Part shown: piece after piece, positions 41,978 to 52,300 of the stretch
How the letters are laid out: each line of letters begins with the position of its first letter
How positions within the stretch are numbered: position 1 is the stretch's first letter
Assembly: GCA_905196835.1 (NCBI GenBank)
Contig: CAJJWN010000009.1
Location: 1 to 64,000 of the forward strand
Direction: 5' to 3'
DNA from: an uncultured Prevotella sp.
GTDB lineage: Bacteria > Bacteroidota > Bacteroidia > Bacteroidales > Bacteroidaceae
Length of the DNA: 64,000 nt
The notes under the pieces: generated by a model
What the model was told of the DNA's origin: nothing
Databases searched by the model: none
What the model saw: the letters and a program-made list of their open reading frames with translations, nothing else
Program-made: the position numbers and the translations under genes

Positions 41978-44180
41978 ATCAAGAAACGGTTTTTCACGCA
42001 ACGCCAGGCTGTGCGCCGCGGCGTTGCTCGCAATATTTTCAATAATGACAAGCCACGCGCAGCAACGCGAATTTACGCTTGAAGACCTTAACTTCGGCGG
42101 CAACAACTATCACAACATGGTGCCCAAGAACAGGTACCTGACGTGGTGGGGCGACCAGCTTGTACGCCTTGGAGTTGAGGAATGCTACACCGTAGACAAG
42201 AAAACTGGCAGGGAAAAGCCAATGTTCACGCTCGAAGACATCAACAAGTACGCCGGAACAACGGCTGACAGCACAAAAATATATCACCTGCTGTACGCCT
42301 CATTCCCCTACCCCGACAAGTCTTTGGTGCTCATTGAGCGTAAAAACGAACGCCTGCTCATAGACTTCAAGGCCAAGAAAACCGTATGGCGGCAAAGCAC
42401 CAAGGGCGAAACACACGCCGACTGGAACGCACGTTCGCGTGCTGTGGCCTTCGTTAAGGACGACAACCTCTACGTAACCGACGCTGAAGGAAAGACCCGC
42501 CAGCTTACAACCGACGGCAGCCACGACATAGTTTACGGGCAAAGCGTACACCGTGACGAGTTCGGTATATATAAAGGTACGTTCTGGAGCAACGACGGAA
42601 AGATGCTCGCCTTCTACCGCATGGACCAAAGCATGGTGGCAGACTATCCCCTCGTAAACATCGACACGCGCATAGCAACGGAAATACCGACCAAATACCC
42701 GATGGCCGGAGAGACCAGCCACAAGGTCACCGTGGGCGTTTACGATTTGGAAACAGGCAAGACAGTCTACCTGAAAGCAGGCGACCCGACCGACCGCTAC
42801 TTTACAAACATAGCGTGGAGCCCGGCTAACGATGCGGTATATATGATAGAACTCAACCGCGACCAGACCGACATGGAACTGGTGAAATACGACGCTTCAA
42901 CAGGCGAAAAGTTGTCTACCTTATATAAAGAGCACCACGACAAGTACGTGCATCCAATGACCCCAATAACCTTCTTGCCATGGGATGCCGACAAGTTCAT
43001 ACTGCAAAGCGAGAAAGACGGATTCAACCACCTATACCTGTTCAACACTAAGGGTGAGCAGTTGAAGCAAATCACGAGCGGCAAATGGGTGGTGCTGGAC
43101 CTTATCGGGTTTACTTCAAAGCCCGGAGAAGTGCTAATCCTGTCAACCGAAAGCAGCCCAATACAGAACAACATCTACAAAGTTAACATCCAAACAGGCG
43201 AGCGCACCCTGCTCGACAACGGCCGAGGATGCCACGCAAACACATATGGTGCAGGCGGACACCGCGCCCCTATGCTGTCATCTTCAGGCCGTTACGCCTT
43301 CGACAGCTATTCGGAGCCGGACGTTCCGCGCAACATCGACATTATCGACATTGACAAGGTGAAGCGCATCAGCTACTTCAAGGCCGACAATCCGTGGATT
43401 GGCTACAACGTGCCAGAATACTCATGCGGCACCATCAAGGCGGCCGACGGGGTGACAGACCTGTACTATCGCATGGTGAAACCCGTAAACTTCGACCCCA
43501 ATAAGAAATATCCCACCGTGGTTTACGTGTACGGCGGCCCCGGGGTTCGCAACGTCGAGGCGCGCTGGCACTACGCAAGCCGCAGCTGGGAGACATACAT
43601 GGCGCAGAAAGGTTACCTGCTTTTCATCCTCGACAACCGCGGTTCAAGCGACCGCGGACGCGACTTCGAGCAGGCTACGTTCAGACATCTCGGCGTGGAA
43701 GAGATGAAAGACCAGCTCAAAGGAGTGGAATACCTGAAATCGTTGGCCTACGTTGACACGACGAGAATGGGCGTACACGGCTGGAGTTTCGGCGGTTTCA
43801 TGACAACATCGCTCATGACTACCTACCCCGACGTGTTCAAAGTAGGCGTTGCCGGAGGCCCCGTGATTGACTGGAAATGGTACGAAGTAATGTACGGCGA
43901 GCGTTACATGGACACGCCACAGGCCAATCCGGAAGGTTACGCGGAGACAAGTCTCATCAACAAAGCAAAGAACCTGAAAGGCAAACTGCAAATAATCATT
44001 GGCACGGACGACCCCACCGTAGTGCCGCAACACGCCCTGTCGTTCATCAAGAAGTGCAACGAGGTGGGCACACAGCCCGACTTCTACGTATATCCCGGCG
44101 AGGGACACAACATGATGGGACACCAAAGCGTACACCTGCACGAAAGGATTACACAGTATTTCGAGGACTATTTGAAATAA
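41967..44180 (+). CDS. S9 family peptidase (dipeptidyl peptidase IV type)
   Basis: 737 residues from ATG 41967: a signal peptide (about 14-30, ending TSHAQ), an N-terminal beta-propeller (about 35-480) and a C-terminal alpha/beta hydrolase domain. The catalytic triad is Ser607 in GWSFGG, Asp681 in GTDDPTV and His714 in EGHNMMG. The conserved YGGPGVRNV forms the oxyanion region. It removes X-Pro dipeptides, probably in the periplasm or at the cell surface, and serves peptide nutrition. A longer frame open to 41778 overlaps the methyltransferase tail and is not used. Confidence 0.93.
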   Translation: MTTKSRNGFSRNARLCAAALLAIFSIMTSHAQQREFTLEDLNFGGNNYHNMVPKNRYLTWWGDQLVRLGVEECYTVDKKTGREKPMFTLEDINKYAGTTADSTKIYHLLYASFPYPDKSLVLIERKNERLLIDFKAKKTVWRQSTKGETHADWNARSRAVAFVKDDNLYVTDAEGKTRQLTTDGSHDIVYGQSVHRDEFGIYKGTFWSNDGKMLAFYRMDQSMVADYPLVNIDTRIATEIPTKYPMAGETSHKVTVGVYDLETGKTVYLKAGDPTDRYFTNIAWSPANDAVYMIELNRDQTDMELVKYDASTGEKLSTLYKEHHDKYVHPMTPITFLPWDADKFILQSEKDGFNHLYLFNTKGEQLKQITSGKWVVLDLIGFTSKPGEVLILSTESSPIQNNIYKVNIQTGERTLLDNGRGCHANTYGAGGHRAPMLSSSGRYAFDSYSEPDVPRNIDIIDIDKVKRISYFKADNPWIGYNVPEYSCGTIKAADGVTDLYYRMVKPVNFDPNKKYPTVVYVYGGPGVRNVEARWHYASRSWETYMAQKGYLLFILDNRGSSDRGRDFEQATFRHLGVEEMKDQLKGVEYLKSLAYVDTTRMGVHGWSFGGFMTTSLMTTYPDVFKVGVAGGPVIDWKWYEVMYGERYMDTPQANPEGYAETSLINKAKNLKGKLQIIIGTDDPTVVPQHALSFIKKCNEVGTQPDFYVYPGEGHNMMGHQSVHLHERITQYFEDYLK

Positions 44181-44197
44181 AATAAACAACAAACACC

Positions 44198-44226
44198 CAC
44201 CCCAACCCTCCCCAAGGGAGGGAGCT
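44198..44226. repeat. CCCTCCC-CAA-GGGAGGG hairpin
   Basis: A short G/C hairpin inside 'cacccaccccaaccctccccaagggaggg', a phrase often found between Bacteroidetes genes. It could weakly terminate the peptidase transcript before purD. Confidence 0.5.
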
Positions 44227-44243
44227 TAAATACATATCAGACT

Positions 44244-45512
44244 ATGAAAATATTACTATTAGGCAGCGGAGGACGCGAGCACGCCTTGGCATGGAAGATT
44301 GCACAAAGCCCGAAAGTCAGCAAACTGTACATAGCTCCGGGCAACGCCGGAACAGCTAATGCTGGCGAGAACGTAGACATAAAGGCTGACGACTTCGAAC
44401 GTCTGAAGGACTTTGCCGTAGCAAACGGCATCGACATGGTTGTCGTTGGCCCTGAAGACCCGTTGGTGAAAGGCATCTATGACGACTTCAAAAGCGACAA
44501 GCGCACGGCCAATATACCTGTAATAGGCCCGTCAAAGGCAGGCGCACAGCTTGAAGGCTCAAAGGACTTTGCCAAAGGTTTCATGCAAAGGCACAACATA
44601 CCAACGGCGAAATACAAGACGTTCAACGGCACCACGCTGGACGAAGGACTGCGTTTCCTCGAAACGTTACAGCCCCCTTACGTGCTGAAGGCCGACGGCC
44701 TGTGCGCCGGAAAGGGCGTACTCATAGTGCCGACGCTCGATGAAGCCAAGAAAGAACTGCGCGAGATGCTCGGCGGAATGTTCGGCAACGCATCGGCAAG
44801 CGTAGTCATCGAAGAATTTTTGAGCGGCATAGAGTGCTCCGTATTCGTGCTTACTGACGGCAAAAACTACAAAATCCTGCCCGAAGCAAAAGACTACAAG
44901 CGCATCGGCGAGGGCGACACGGGCCTCAACACGGGCGGCATGGGCAGCGTAACGCCCGTTCCGTTCGCCACGAAAGAGTGGATGCAGAAGGTGGAAGACC
45001 GCATCATCCGCCCCACGGTAGAAGGTCTTGCAGAGGAAGGATTGGACTACAAGGGCTTCATATTCTTCGGCCTCATCAATGTAAACGGCGACCCGATGGT
45101 GATAGAATACAACTGCCGAATGGGCGACCCGGAAACGGAGAGCGTGATGCTCCGCCTCAAAAGCGACATCGTTAACCTCTTCGAAGGCGTGGCCGAGGGC
45201 AATCTCGACCAAAGAAACATCGAGTTCGACCCGCGCGCGGCAGTCTGCGTGATGCTCGTAAGCGGCGGTTATCCCGAGAAATACGCCAAAGGCTACCCCA
45301 TAACGGGCATCGGCGACGTTGAGGGAAGCATCGTGTTCCACTCCGGCACAGCCTTGAAAGACGGCCAGGTAGTCACCGCCGGAGGCCGCGTAATAGCCGT
45401 AAGCTCTTATGGCAAGGACAAAGAGGAAGCCCTGGCAAAGTCGTTCAAGGAAGCGCAGAAAATCAATTTCACAGACAAATACTTCCGCAGCGACATAGGG
45501 AAAGACCTTTAA
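44244..45512 (+). CDS. purD: Phosphoribosylamine-glycine ligase
   Basis: 422 residues. The N-domain opens [19 protein letters not shown], the signature of GARS. The ATP-grasp core has [15 protein letters not shown], and GDPETE (in [18 protein letters not shown]) is the family motif; a C-domain follows. It joins glycine to phosphoribosylamine with ATP, the second step of purine synthesis. Length is normal. It is separated from its neighbours by hairpins and probably transcribed alone. Confidence 0.96.
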   Translation: MKILLLGSGGREHALAWKIAQSPKVSKLYIAPGNAGTANAGENVDIKADDFERLKDFAVANGIDMVVVGPEDPLVKGIYDDFKSDKRTANIPVIGPSKAGAQLEGSKDFAKGFMQRHNIPTAKYKTFNGTTLDEGLRFLETLQPPYVLKADGLCAGKGVLIVPTLDEAKKELREMLGGMFGNASASVVIEEFLSGIECSVFVLTDGKNYKILPEAKDYKRIGEGDTGLNTGGMGSVTPVPFATKEWMQKVEDRIIRPTVEGLAEEGLDYKGFIFFGLINVNGDPMVIEYNCRMGDPETESVMLRLKSDIVNLFEGVAEGNLDQRNIEFDPRAAVCVMLVSGGYPEKYAKGYPITGIGDVEGSIVFHSGTALKDGQVVTAGGRVIAVSSYGKDKEEALAKSFKEAQKINFTDKYFRSDIGKDL

Positions 45513-45520
45513 TTCAGTTA

Positions 45521-45597
45521 AGAATTAAGAGTTAAGAATTAAGAAAGTTACCAACAAGGCATTTTTTCTTAATTTTTAACTCTTAACTCTTAATTCT
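45521..45597. terminator. Imperfect hairpin after purD, conserved-loop family
   Basis: Arms built from agaattaagagttaagaatt, with loop ACCAACAAGGCAT. Same arm and loop words as 21877-21958 and 38144-38223. Confidence 0.65.
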
Positions 45598-45603
45598 AAA
45601 AGA

Positions 45604-46563
45604 ATGAAGCGATTACAGAACAGAATTGCCGAGAGCCGCTTCGCGCTGCCCATTACGGCGGTTTACGCGCTGGCGGTGTGGCTCATGATGTGCGCCATGG
45701 ATTGCAGGGAATACGCCGAACTGGCCGTATTCGCCCTATCGGCTTACCTCATGGCCGAACTTAACAACCGCAATGCGCTCATCAGGGTGTACAGCCGCAT
45801 GGTGTCGTGCACGTTCCTCGTGCTCGGAATGATGGCCGCGCCAGCCATAGGGCGGCTCGACGTGCTCGCCGTGCAGCTGTGCTTCATCGCCTCATACCTG
45901 CTGCTCTTCGCCTCGTATCAGGACAAGCGAGCGCAAGGCAAGATGTTTTACGCCTTCGCTGTAATCGGCGCAGCAAGCATAATCTACCCCCAGTCACTGT
46001 TCTTTGTTCCGCTATTTTGGCTGCTCACAGGCACCAACCTGATGGCAATGAGCTGGCGCAATTTCTGGGCGTCGGTAATCGGACTTACCGCGCCTTACTG
46101 GTTTATGGCCGGATATTATGCCATGACGGGTGATTTCGGAACAATCGCACAACAAATCAACTTGGACTTTTGGGCAACTTGGAACGGCAACATCACCGTA
46201 AAAACAGGTACAGTCGTGACTTTCGGCCTCACCCTGCTTGTAGGCACAATCGGCACAATCCATTTTCTTCGCAACAGCTACAAGGACAAAATCCGCACGC
46301 GGATGCTTTACGAGATGCTTATCACGCTGACCGCATTCACCACAGCACTGGCCGTCCTGCAACCACAATACGCCGAACAGCTGACGGGCATACTCATAGT
46401 CAACGCCTCGGTATTGGGAGCCCACTTCTTCGCGCTTACCGGCACGCGGTTCACCAACATAGCGTTCATCCTGCTCGCATTGCTCGCCGTCGCGGCAACA
46501 ACGTTCAACACACTGGGCTGTACGCCCGTGGCTAACAACCTTTCTCCATGGAGTCTCTTATAA
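45604..46563 (+). CDS. Polytopic membrane protein, unrecognised
   Basis: 319 residues with about eight or nine hydrophobic segments spread along the chain (for example about 17-35, 42-58, 68-84, 90-105, 118-145, 155-175, 200-222, 235-255 and 275-300). A short conserved-looking loop, LNNRNALIRVYSRM, lies between segments two and three. I do not recognise a family; Bacteroidetes-specific polytopic proteins of similar length (DUF6427-like) are the closest I can suggest. It overlaps the DedA-like gene by 16 bases, so the two are coupled and may share a function in membrane lipid or glycan transport. Confidence 0.55.
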   Translation: MKRLQNRIAESRFALPITAVYALAVWLMMCAMDCREYAELAVFALSAYLMAELNNRNALIRVYSRMVSCTFLVLGMMAAPAIGRLDVLAVQLCFIASYLLLFASYQDKRAQGKMFYAFAVIGAASIIYPQSLFFVPLFWLLTGTNLMAMSWRNFWASVIGLTAPYWFMAGYYAMTGDFGTIAQQINLDFWATWNGNITVKTGTVVTFGLTLLVGTIGTIHFLRNSYKDKIRTRMLYEMLITLTAFTTALAVLQPQYAEQLTGILIVNASVLGAHFFALTGTRFTNIAFILLALLAVAATTFNTLGCTPVANNLSPWSLL

Positions 46564-47000
46564 CCTTACTCACCGACTACGGCTACGTTGGGATGCTCAT
46601 ATCGGCGTTCCTCGCCGGCAGCATCTTCCCCTTGAGCAGCGAGGTTGTCATGCTCGCGCTCATGGCGGCGGGGCTTGACCCGTGGGCGTTGGTGGCCTAC
46701 GGCACGGTGGGCAACACCCTCGGCAGCATGTTCAACTACTGGATTGGCTCGTTGGGGCGCATGGACTGGATAGAGAAATACCTCCACGTAAAGCCCAAAG
46801 ACCTCGACCGCGCACGCCGCTTCATGGCCGGGCGCGGAGCGTGGACGGGCTTCTTCGCCTTCCTGCCCGTAATAGGCGAAGGCATAACAATCGTGCTCGG
46901 ACTGATGCGCGCCAACCTCACGCTCACCATTGTGAGCGTAACCATAGGCAAACTGGCACGCTACGCCCTGCTCGCCCTTGGCGTGGAAATATTTGTTTAA
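46548..47000 (+). CDS. DedA/YqaA-type small membrane protein
   Basis: 150 residues, four or five hydrophobic segments. Family features: FLAGSIFPLSSEVVMLALMA (the acidic residue in a re-entrant helix), GNTLGSMFNYWIGSLGRMDW and the FLPVIGEGITIVLGLMR turn. This is the YqaA branch of the VTT/SNARE-associated domain. DedA-related proteins flip lipid carriers; the substrate here is unknown. It is coupled by 16 bases to the upstream membrane protein. Confidence 0.8.
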   Translation: MESLITLLTDYGYVGMLISAFLAGSIFPLSSEVVMLALMAAGLDPWALVAYGTVGNTLGSMFNYWIGSLGRMDWIEKYLHVKPKDLDRARRFMAGRGAWTGFFAFLPVIGEGITIVLGLMRANLTLTIVSVTIGKLARYALLALGVEIFV

Positions 47001-47087
47001 CCATTTTACAACTATTTCACCTCCTGCCGCGCAATGTCCGCGCCGCCACCTTGTTATATATATAAAAGGACATAAAAACACGAGATT

Positions 47088-47645
47088 ATGAAAAAGTTTA
47101 TCATTACAACCATGTTAGCCATGCTTGCCGTCATCGCCGCAGGCGCACAGACTACCGACGGTAAGAAGCTGTCAAAGCAGCAGCGCAAGGCCATGCAGGC
47201 GCGCATCGACAGCCTGATGAACCTCAAGGCGCAAAGCGCAATCAACGATACGGCCTTCGTGCTCGAGGCCGACGAGGTGACATTCAAGCGCGGATACACC
47301 GTCCACGTAACGTCTAACACCAACTTCGTAGCCTTCTGCGGCAACCGCGCCGTAGTGCAGGTAGCCTTCAACGTGCCGTGGCCGGGCTTCAACGGCCTGG
47401 GCGGCATCACCGTCGAGGGCAGCGTGTCGGGATATAAAAAATACTCAGACAAGAAAGGCAACACCTACATACAGGCCAGTGTCAACGGCGTTGGCATATC
47501 CGCCCAGGTGTTCATCACCCTATGGAACGGGGGCGACAAGGCCACCGTCACCGTACAGCAGAACTTCCGTTCGGGTAAAATCACGCTCGACGGCTGCATC
47601 GTTCCGCTGGAAGAAAGCAACATGTTCAAGGGCACTTCCATCTGA
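47088..47645 (+). CDS. DUF4251 family secreted protein
   Basis: 185 residues. A signal peptide (about 1-20, ending AAGAQ) is followed by a basic helix (KKLSKQQRKAMQARIDSLMN) and a beta domain containing FVLEADEVTFKRGYTVHVTS and NFVAFCGNRAVVQVAF, the DUF4251 pattern. Periplasmic or outer-membrane associated; function unknown. It stands alone, with repeats on its 3' side. Confidence 0.78.
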   Translation: MKKFIITTMLAMLAVIAAGAQTTDGKKLSKQQRKAMQARIDSLMNLKAQSAINDTAFVLEADEVTFKRGYTVHVTSNTNFVAFCGNRAVVQVAFNVPWPGFNGLGGITVEGSVSGYKKYSDKKGNTYIQASVNGVGISAQVFITLWNGGDKATVTVQQNFRSGKITLDGCIVPLEESNMFKGTSI

Positions 47646-47717
47646 CCAGCCGCACGGTTTACAGCCGTCAGCAATGCACCCATATGCGCATTGCCATCCA
47701 CCTGAAAATCAAGGAGT

Positions 47718-47825
47718 TATCAAAAGGCCGTCTTTTGGCCTCCAAAAGACAGCCTTTTGGAGACTAAAAGACGGCCTTTTAACGTACAATTGGCAGTCTT
47801 TTGGAAAGCAAAACATGGCATATCG
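47718..47825. repeat. AAAGACGGCCTTT array, site 7
   Basis: Units caaaaggccgtcttttgg, caaaagacagccttttgg, taaaagacggccttttaac and ttggcagtcttttggaaag at about 21-base spacing, directly abutting the MITE-like element. Together they fill the gene-free stretch 47646-48181. Confidence 0.65.
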
Positions 47826-47826
47826 G

Positions 47827-48102
47827 GTTCATCCGCAAAGTTTCTGGATTGAATATATGTCTCATTGATGAACACATCCAACCTTGAGCCAGGCAGTCGG
47901 TAACTGTCATTCCGCGCTCCGACGCGGAATCCAGTGTATGCAACCTGTACCGTTTGACACTTTGGGTGTTTTCTGGATTCCGCGTCGGAGCGCGGAATGA
48001 CAGTTACCGACTGCCTGGCTCAAGGTTTGGTGTAAACATTGGGTGTTTGAACAAAATAAAGAGTAAATATTTTTGTGCCACCCAAAAGATTTGCGGATGA
48101 AC
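47827..48102. mobile_element. 276-bp palindromic MITE-like element, copy B
   Basis: Terminal inverted repeats GTTCATCCGCAAA and TTTGCGGATGAAC are perfect and extend one base further on each side. Core arms 47882-47934 and 47973-48025 are perfect 53-base inverted copies. The length equals copy A at 5021-5296. It carries no ORF of its own. Confidence 0.75.
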
Positions 48103-48181
48103 CGCAATTTGAAAAACGTAGAAAAGAGAAATGTCGGACATTGCAATCGCTCACGAAAGGACACTTTAAGCTTTTAGCATC

Positions 48182-49210
48182 ATGACACACGTCAAACTTT
48201 ACATTATCAGGCTTGCCACCGCAGCCGTGCTCGGCCTGCTGGCATACACCGTTGGCATTGCCTATACGGCCTTGACGGTAATTGTCATCACCTGCGTGTA
48301 TTTACCCATAAGGTTTACATATGACAGGAAAGAAGGGCGCAAGGCCGCAATCTTCTTCTATTTTGCCGACAACGTGCTCGGCACAGCGTGGCTAATCGGC
48401 TGCACGGCGGCATTGGTTTATTACCTGTATTGTTACATATTCCTTGCTCCGACAGACAAAGACGGCTACAGAGATTTAGCCCCATTGCTTACAGTGACAA
48501 TAATCCTACTTACCTGCACAATACTTCGCGGCCGTGACTTTACGGCCAAACGCTGGATGGAACGGCGTTTGGAAGTATGGGGAAAAAGGACATTCGTTGA
48601 CTTCAACAAGGCCGGCGGCAACTATTACGCCATAGAACAGTTTGGTACTACGTTTCTGAAATACACCCTGCTCGACGGTGAAAACAAGTTCAACATAACT
48701 TCTTACGAGATGTGGCTACAGCCAGATTGTCCCAACGAAGAAGCCAAGACACGCGCCGCACAGATAACAGACGAAGTTAAACATCTCGGCGTAAAAGTGC
48801 AAAGCGAACTGCACCACACGCCTGCTTCAGTGTTTGCAAAAGTCAGCCTGACACTCGACAAGCACGACGTAAGCCGCCAACTGCTTGACCGCATCGCCCA
48901 CATATTTATCAAAGACGCAGAAAACGATTACGACAAACCTTATTATATAAAGTGTATCGACAACGGCGTCACTTACTTGTCGGAGTTCAGGCAGAGCCGG
49001 TTTGTACGCGGAATAATGGCAGACGGGGACAAAGTCGAGATAACAACCGACGAGGATTATTACAACGACGACATCTCAGGAGAGTTCGAATATTGGCTCG
49101 ACTGCTGGCCGCAATGGGAAGAAGGCAAGTTCTCCATTATCGGGAAAGACGATTTCCAAACCTCATTTACAAGCCAGCAAGCCTCCGCAGAGCGCAGCGC
49201 ACAGCGTTAA
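48182..49210 (+). CDS. Membrane protein with soluble C-terminal domain, unrecognised
   Basis: 342 residues. Four hydrophobic segments in the first 125 residues (about 8-26, 27-45, 57-85 and 100-118) are followed by a soluble part of about 215 residues with alternating strands and helices, including PDCPNEEAKTRAAQITDEVK and a very acidic segment (TTDEDYYNDDISGEFEYW). The C-terminus is Ser/Gln-rich. I cannot assign a family. It lies alone between the MITE-like element and the DUF2723 promoter. Confidence 0.6.
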   Translation: MTHVKLYIIRLATAAVLGLLAYTVGIAYTALTVIVITCVYLPIRFTYDRKEGRKAAIFFYFADNVLGTAWLIGCTAALVYYLYCYIFLAPTDKDGYRDLAPLLTVTIILLTCTILRGRDFTAKRWMERRLEVWGKRTFVDFNKAGGNYYAIEQFGTTFLKYTLLDGENKFNITSYEMWLQPDCPNEEAKTRAAQITDEVKHLGVKVQSELHHTPASVFAKVSLTLDKHDVSRQLLDRIAHIFIKDAENDYDKPYYIKCIDNGVTYLSEFRQSRFVRGIMADGDKVEITTDEDYYNDDISGEFEYWLDCWPQWEEGKFSIIGKDDFQTSFTSQQASAERSAQR

Positions 49211-49278
49211 AATATAATAAACTTACCGCTGCACGGCGCAAAGTTTGTATCTTTACATAAGATAAGCTGCGTCTCGAC

Positions 49279-49315
49279 AATAAAAATAAAAGCTCGTTTT
49301 ACGCGCTTTTATTTT
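49279..49315 (+). terminator. Hairpin before the DUF2723 gene
   Basis: AAAATAAAAGC, loop, GCGCTTTTATTTTG. It ends where the -33 element of the next promoter begins. Confidence 0.65.
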
Positions 49316-49343
49316 GTATTGCGCTCAACTTGCATTATCTTTG
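49314..49343 (+). promoter_or_regulatory. Promoter of the DUF2723 gene
   Basis: TTG (49314-49316), a 19-base spacer, TATCTTTG (49336-49343): canonical pair, 55 bases before the ATG. Confidence 0.7.
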
Positions 49344-49398
49344 CAACGCTTTATGGCGTTTCAATTGCAGAACAAACAATTATCACACATATCAGTAA

Positions 49399-52300
49399 AT
49401 GAAACAATTTAGGTTGGTTGACAATATCGTGGGCTGGCTGGCATTCTTCATAGCAGCCTTCGTATATTGCAGCACTATCGAGCCGACAGCCAGCTTTTGG
49501 GACTGTCCCGAATTTATCACAACAGGTTACAAACTCGAAATAGGCCATCCGCCCGGAGCGCCTTTCTTCATGCTTACGGCAAACTTGTTCTCGCAGTTCG
49601 CCAGCGACCCGTCGCAAGTGGCGATGATGGTAAACACGATGAGCGCGCTGCTTAGCGCCACGTGCATACTTTTCCTGTTCTGGACTATCACCCACCTTAC
49701 GCGCAAACTCATACTGAAAGACTGGAGCGCGCTGACCACAAACAAGCTCATAGCCATCGAGGCGAGCGGCCTTGTGGGAGCGTTGATTTACACGTTCAGC
49801 GACACGTTCTGGTTCAGTGCGGTCGAAGGCGAGGTCTACGCCTACTCTTCGGCTTTCACGGCGGTGGTGTTCTGGCTCATACTCAAATGGGAAGACCACG
49901 CCGACGAGCCGCACAGCGACCGCTGGCTGGTGCTAATCATGTACATGACGGGCTTGAGCATAGGCGTACACCTGCTCAACTTGCTTTGCGTGTCGGCCAT
50001 CGTGCTGGTGTTCTACTACCGCAAGTTCCCCAACGCCAACCTCAAAGGCTCGCTCATAGCACTGCTCATTTCGTTCGTTCTCATTGCCACCATACTTTAC
50101 GGAGTGGTGCCAGGCATCATCACTGTGGGCGGCTGGTTCGAGCTGTTCTTCGTCAACACGCTGGGCTGTCCGTTCAATACTGGTGTCATAATCTACATCA
50201 TACTGCTTGTGGCAGCTGTCATTTGGGCCATTTACGAGAGCTATACAGGCAAGAGTTTCAAGCGCACCAACCTGTCGTTCCTGCTCGCCGTGGCAATGCT
50301 AGGAGTGCCGTTCTACGGCTACGGATGGTCGGCCTTCTTCATCGGCATTGTCGTTTTGGCCGTGCTTTGGATTGTAGTCAACCGCAAGGTGAACAACAAG
50401 CCGCTCGTAAGCGCACGCATAAAGAACACCACGCTGCTCTGCATGTTGATGCTGATGATAGGATATTCAAGCTACGCCATAACCGTAATACGCTCTTCGG
50501 CCAACCCTCCCATGGACCAGAACTCGCCCGAGGACATCTTCACTCTCGGCAGTTACCTTAGCCGCGAGCAGTACGGCGACAACCCGCTGGCATACGGACA
50601 GGCTTACACATCGCAGGTAAAGCTTGACGTGGAGGACGGCATGTGCCGTCCGCGGATGAAGTACGGTGCCCCCATCTACCAGCGTAAGGAGAAAGCTTCG
50701 CCAGACGAAAAAGACTCATACTTCGTAGTAGGCCGCAAGCGCGACTATGTTTACGCGCAGAACATGCTGTTCCCGCGCATGTGGAGCTCGTCACACGCCG
50801 AGGCTTACGAAAGCTGGATGGGCGGCGTTGACGGCACACAGGTGCCTTACGACCGCTGCGGAGAACCTATAATGGTAAAGATGCCTACCATGCTCGAGAA
50901 CCTGCGCTTCTTCCTTTCTTACCAGTGCAACTTCATGTATTGGCGCTACTTCATGTGGAACTTCGCCGGACGGCAGAACGACATACAGGGCAACGGCGAG
51001 CTGGAGCACGGTAACTGGATTACAGGCATATCGTGGCTCGACAACATGCGCCTCGGCGACCAAAGCAAACTTCCTGACGACTTGAAGAACAACAAGGGGC
51101 ACAACGTGTTCTACTGCCTGCCCCTACTGCTCGGACTCATCGGCCTCTTCTGGCAGGCTTACCGTGGACAGCGCGGCATAAGGCAGTTTTGGGTGGTGTT
51201 CTTCCTGTTCTTCATGACCGGTCTCGCCATCGTGCTGTACCTCAACCAGACACCGATGCAACCGCGTGAACGCGACTACGCATATGCCGGTTCGTTCTAC
51301 GCGTTCGCAATATGGTGCGGCATAGGCGTAGCGGCAATCATCGACTTGCTGAAAAAATACGCAAAACTCAACAGCACAGCGGCCACCGCAGCTGTGTCAA
51401 TCCTCTGCCTGCTTGTGCCCATACAGATGGCAAGCCAGACATGGGACGACCACGACCGCAGCGGACGTTACGTCTGCCGCGACTTCGGACAGAACTATCT
51501 GATGTCTTTACAAGACAAGGGCAACCCCATCATCTTCACCAACGGCGACAACGACACCTTCCCGCTTTGGTATAACCAAGAGGTTGAAGGCGTAAGGACC
51601 GACGCCCGTGTATGCAACCTAAGCTATCTGCAAACCGACTGGTACATCGACCAGATGTGCCGCGAGGCTTACGATTCGCCGACTGTGCCGATAACATGGC
51701 CTCGCCTTGACTACTGCTCCGGCACAAACGATTACATCGACGTAATGCCCGAACTGAAAGGACAAGTGCTCGACTTCTACAAGAACAATCCAGAAGAAGC
51801 CAAAGCTACGTTCGGCGAAAACCCGTTTGAGGTCAAGAACATAATGAAGCACTGGGTACGCTCGCGCAATGCCGACATGCACGTAATACCGACAGACACG
51901 CTCTACATCACCATCGACAAAGAAGCGGTGAAGAAGAGCGGCATGATGATGGCGGCAGACTCCATACCCGACCGCATGGTCATCTCGCTTAAAGGCAAGA
52001 ACGCTTTGTACAAAGGCGACCTGATGATGCTTGAAATACTTGCCCAATGCAACTGGACACGCCCCGTATATGTGGCTACAACTGTCGGCTCGGAGAACTA
52101 CATGAACCTTGGCGACAACTTTGTACAGGAGGGCCTTGCCAACCGCATCACTCCGTTCACCACCAACGTGGCAGGAGCTAAGAACTTTGATACGGAGCGC
52201 GTCTATACAAACATGACGACACGCTTCAAGTTTGGCGGAATTGACAAGAAGGGCATCTATCTTGACGAAACGGTAATGCGCATGTGCTACACCCACCGCC

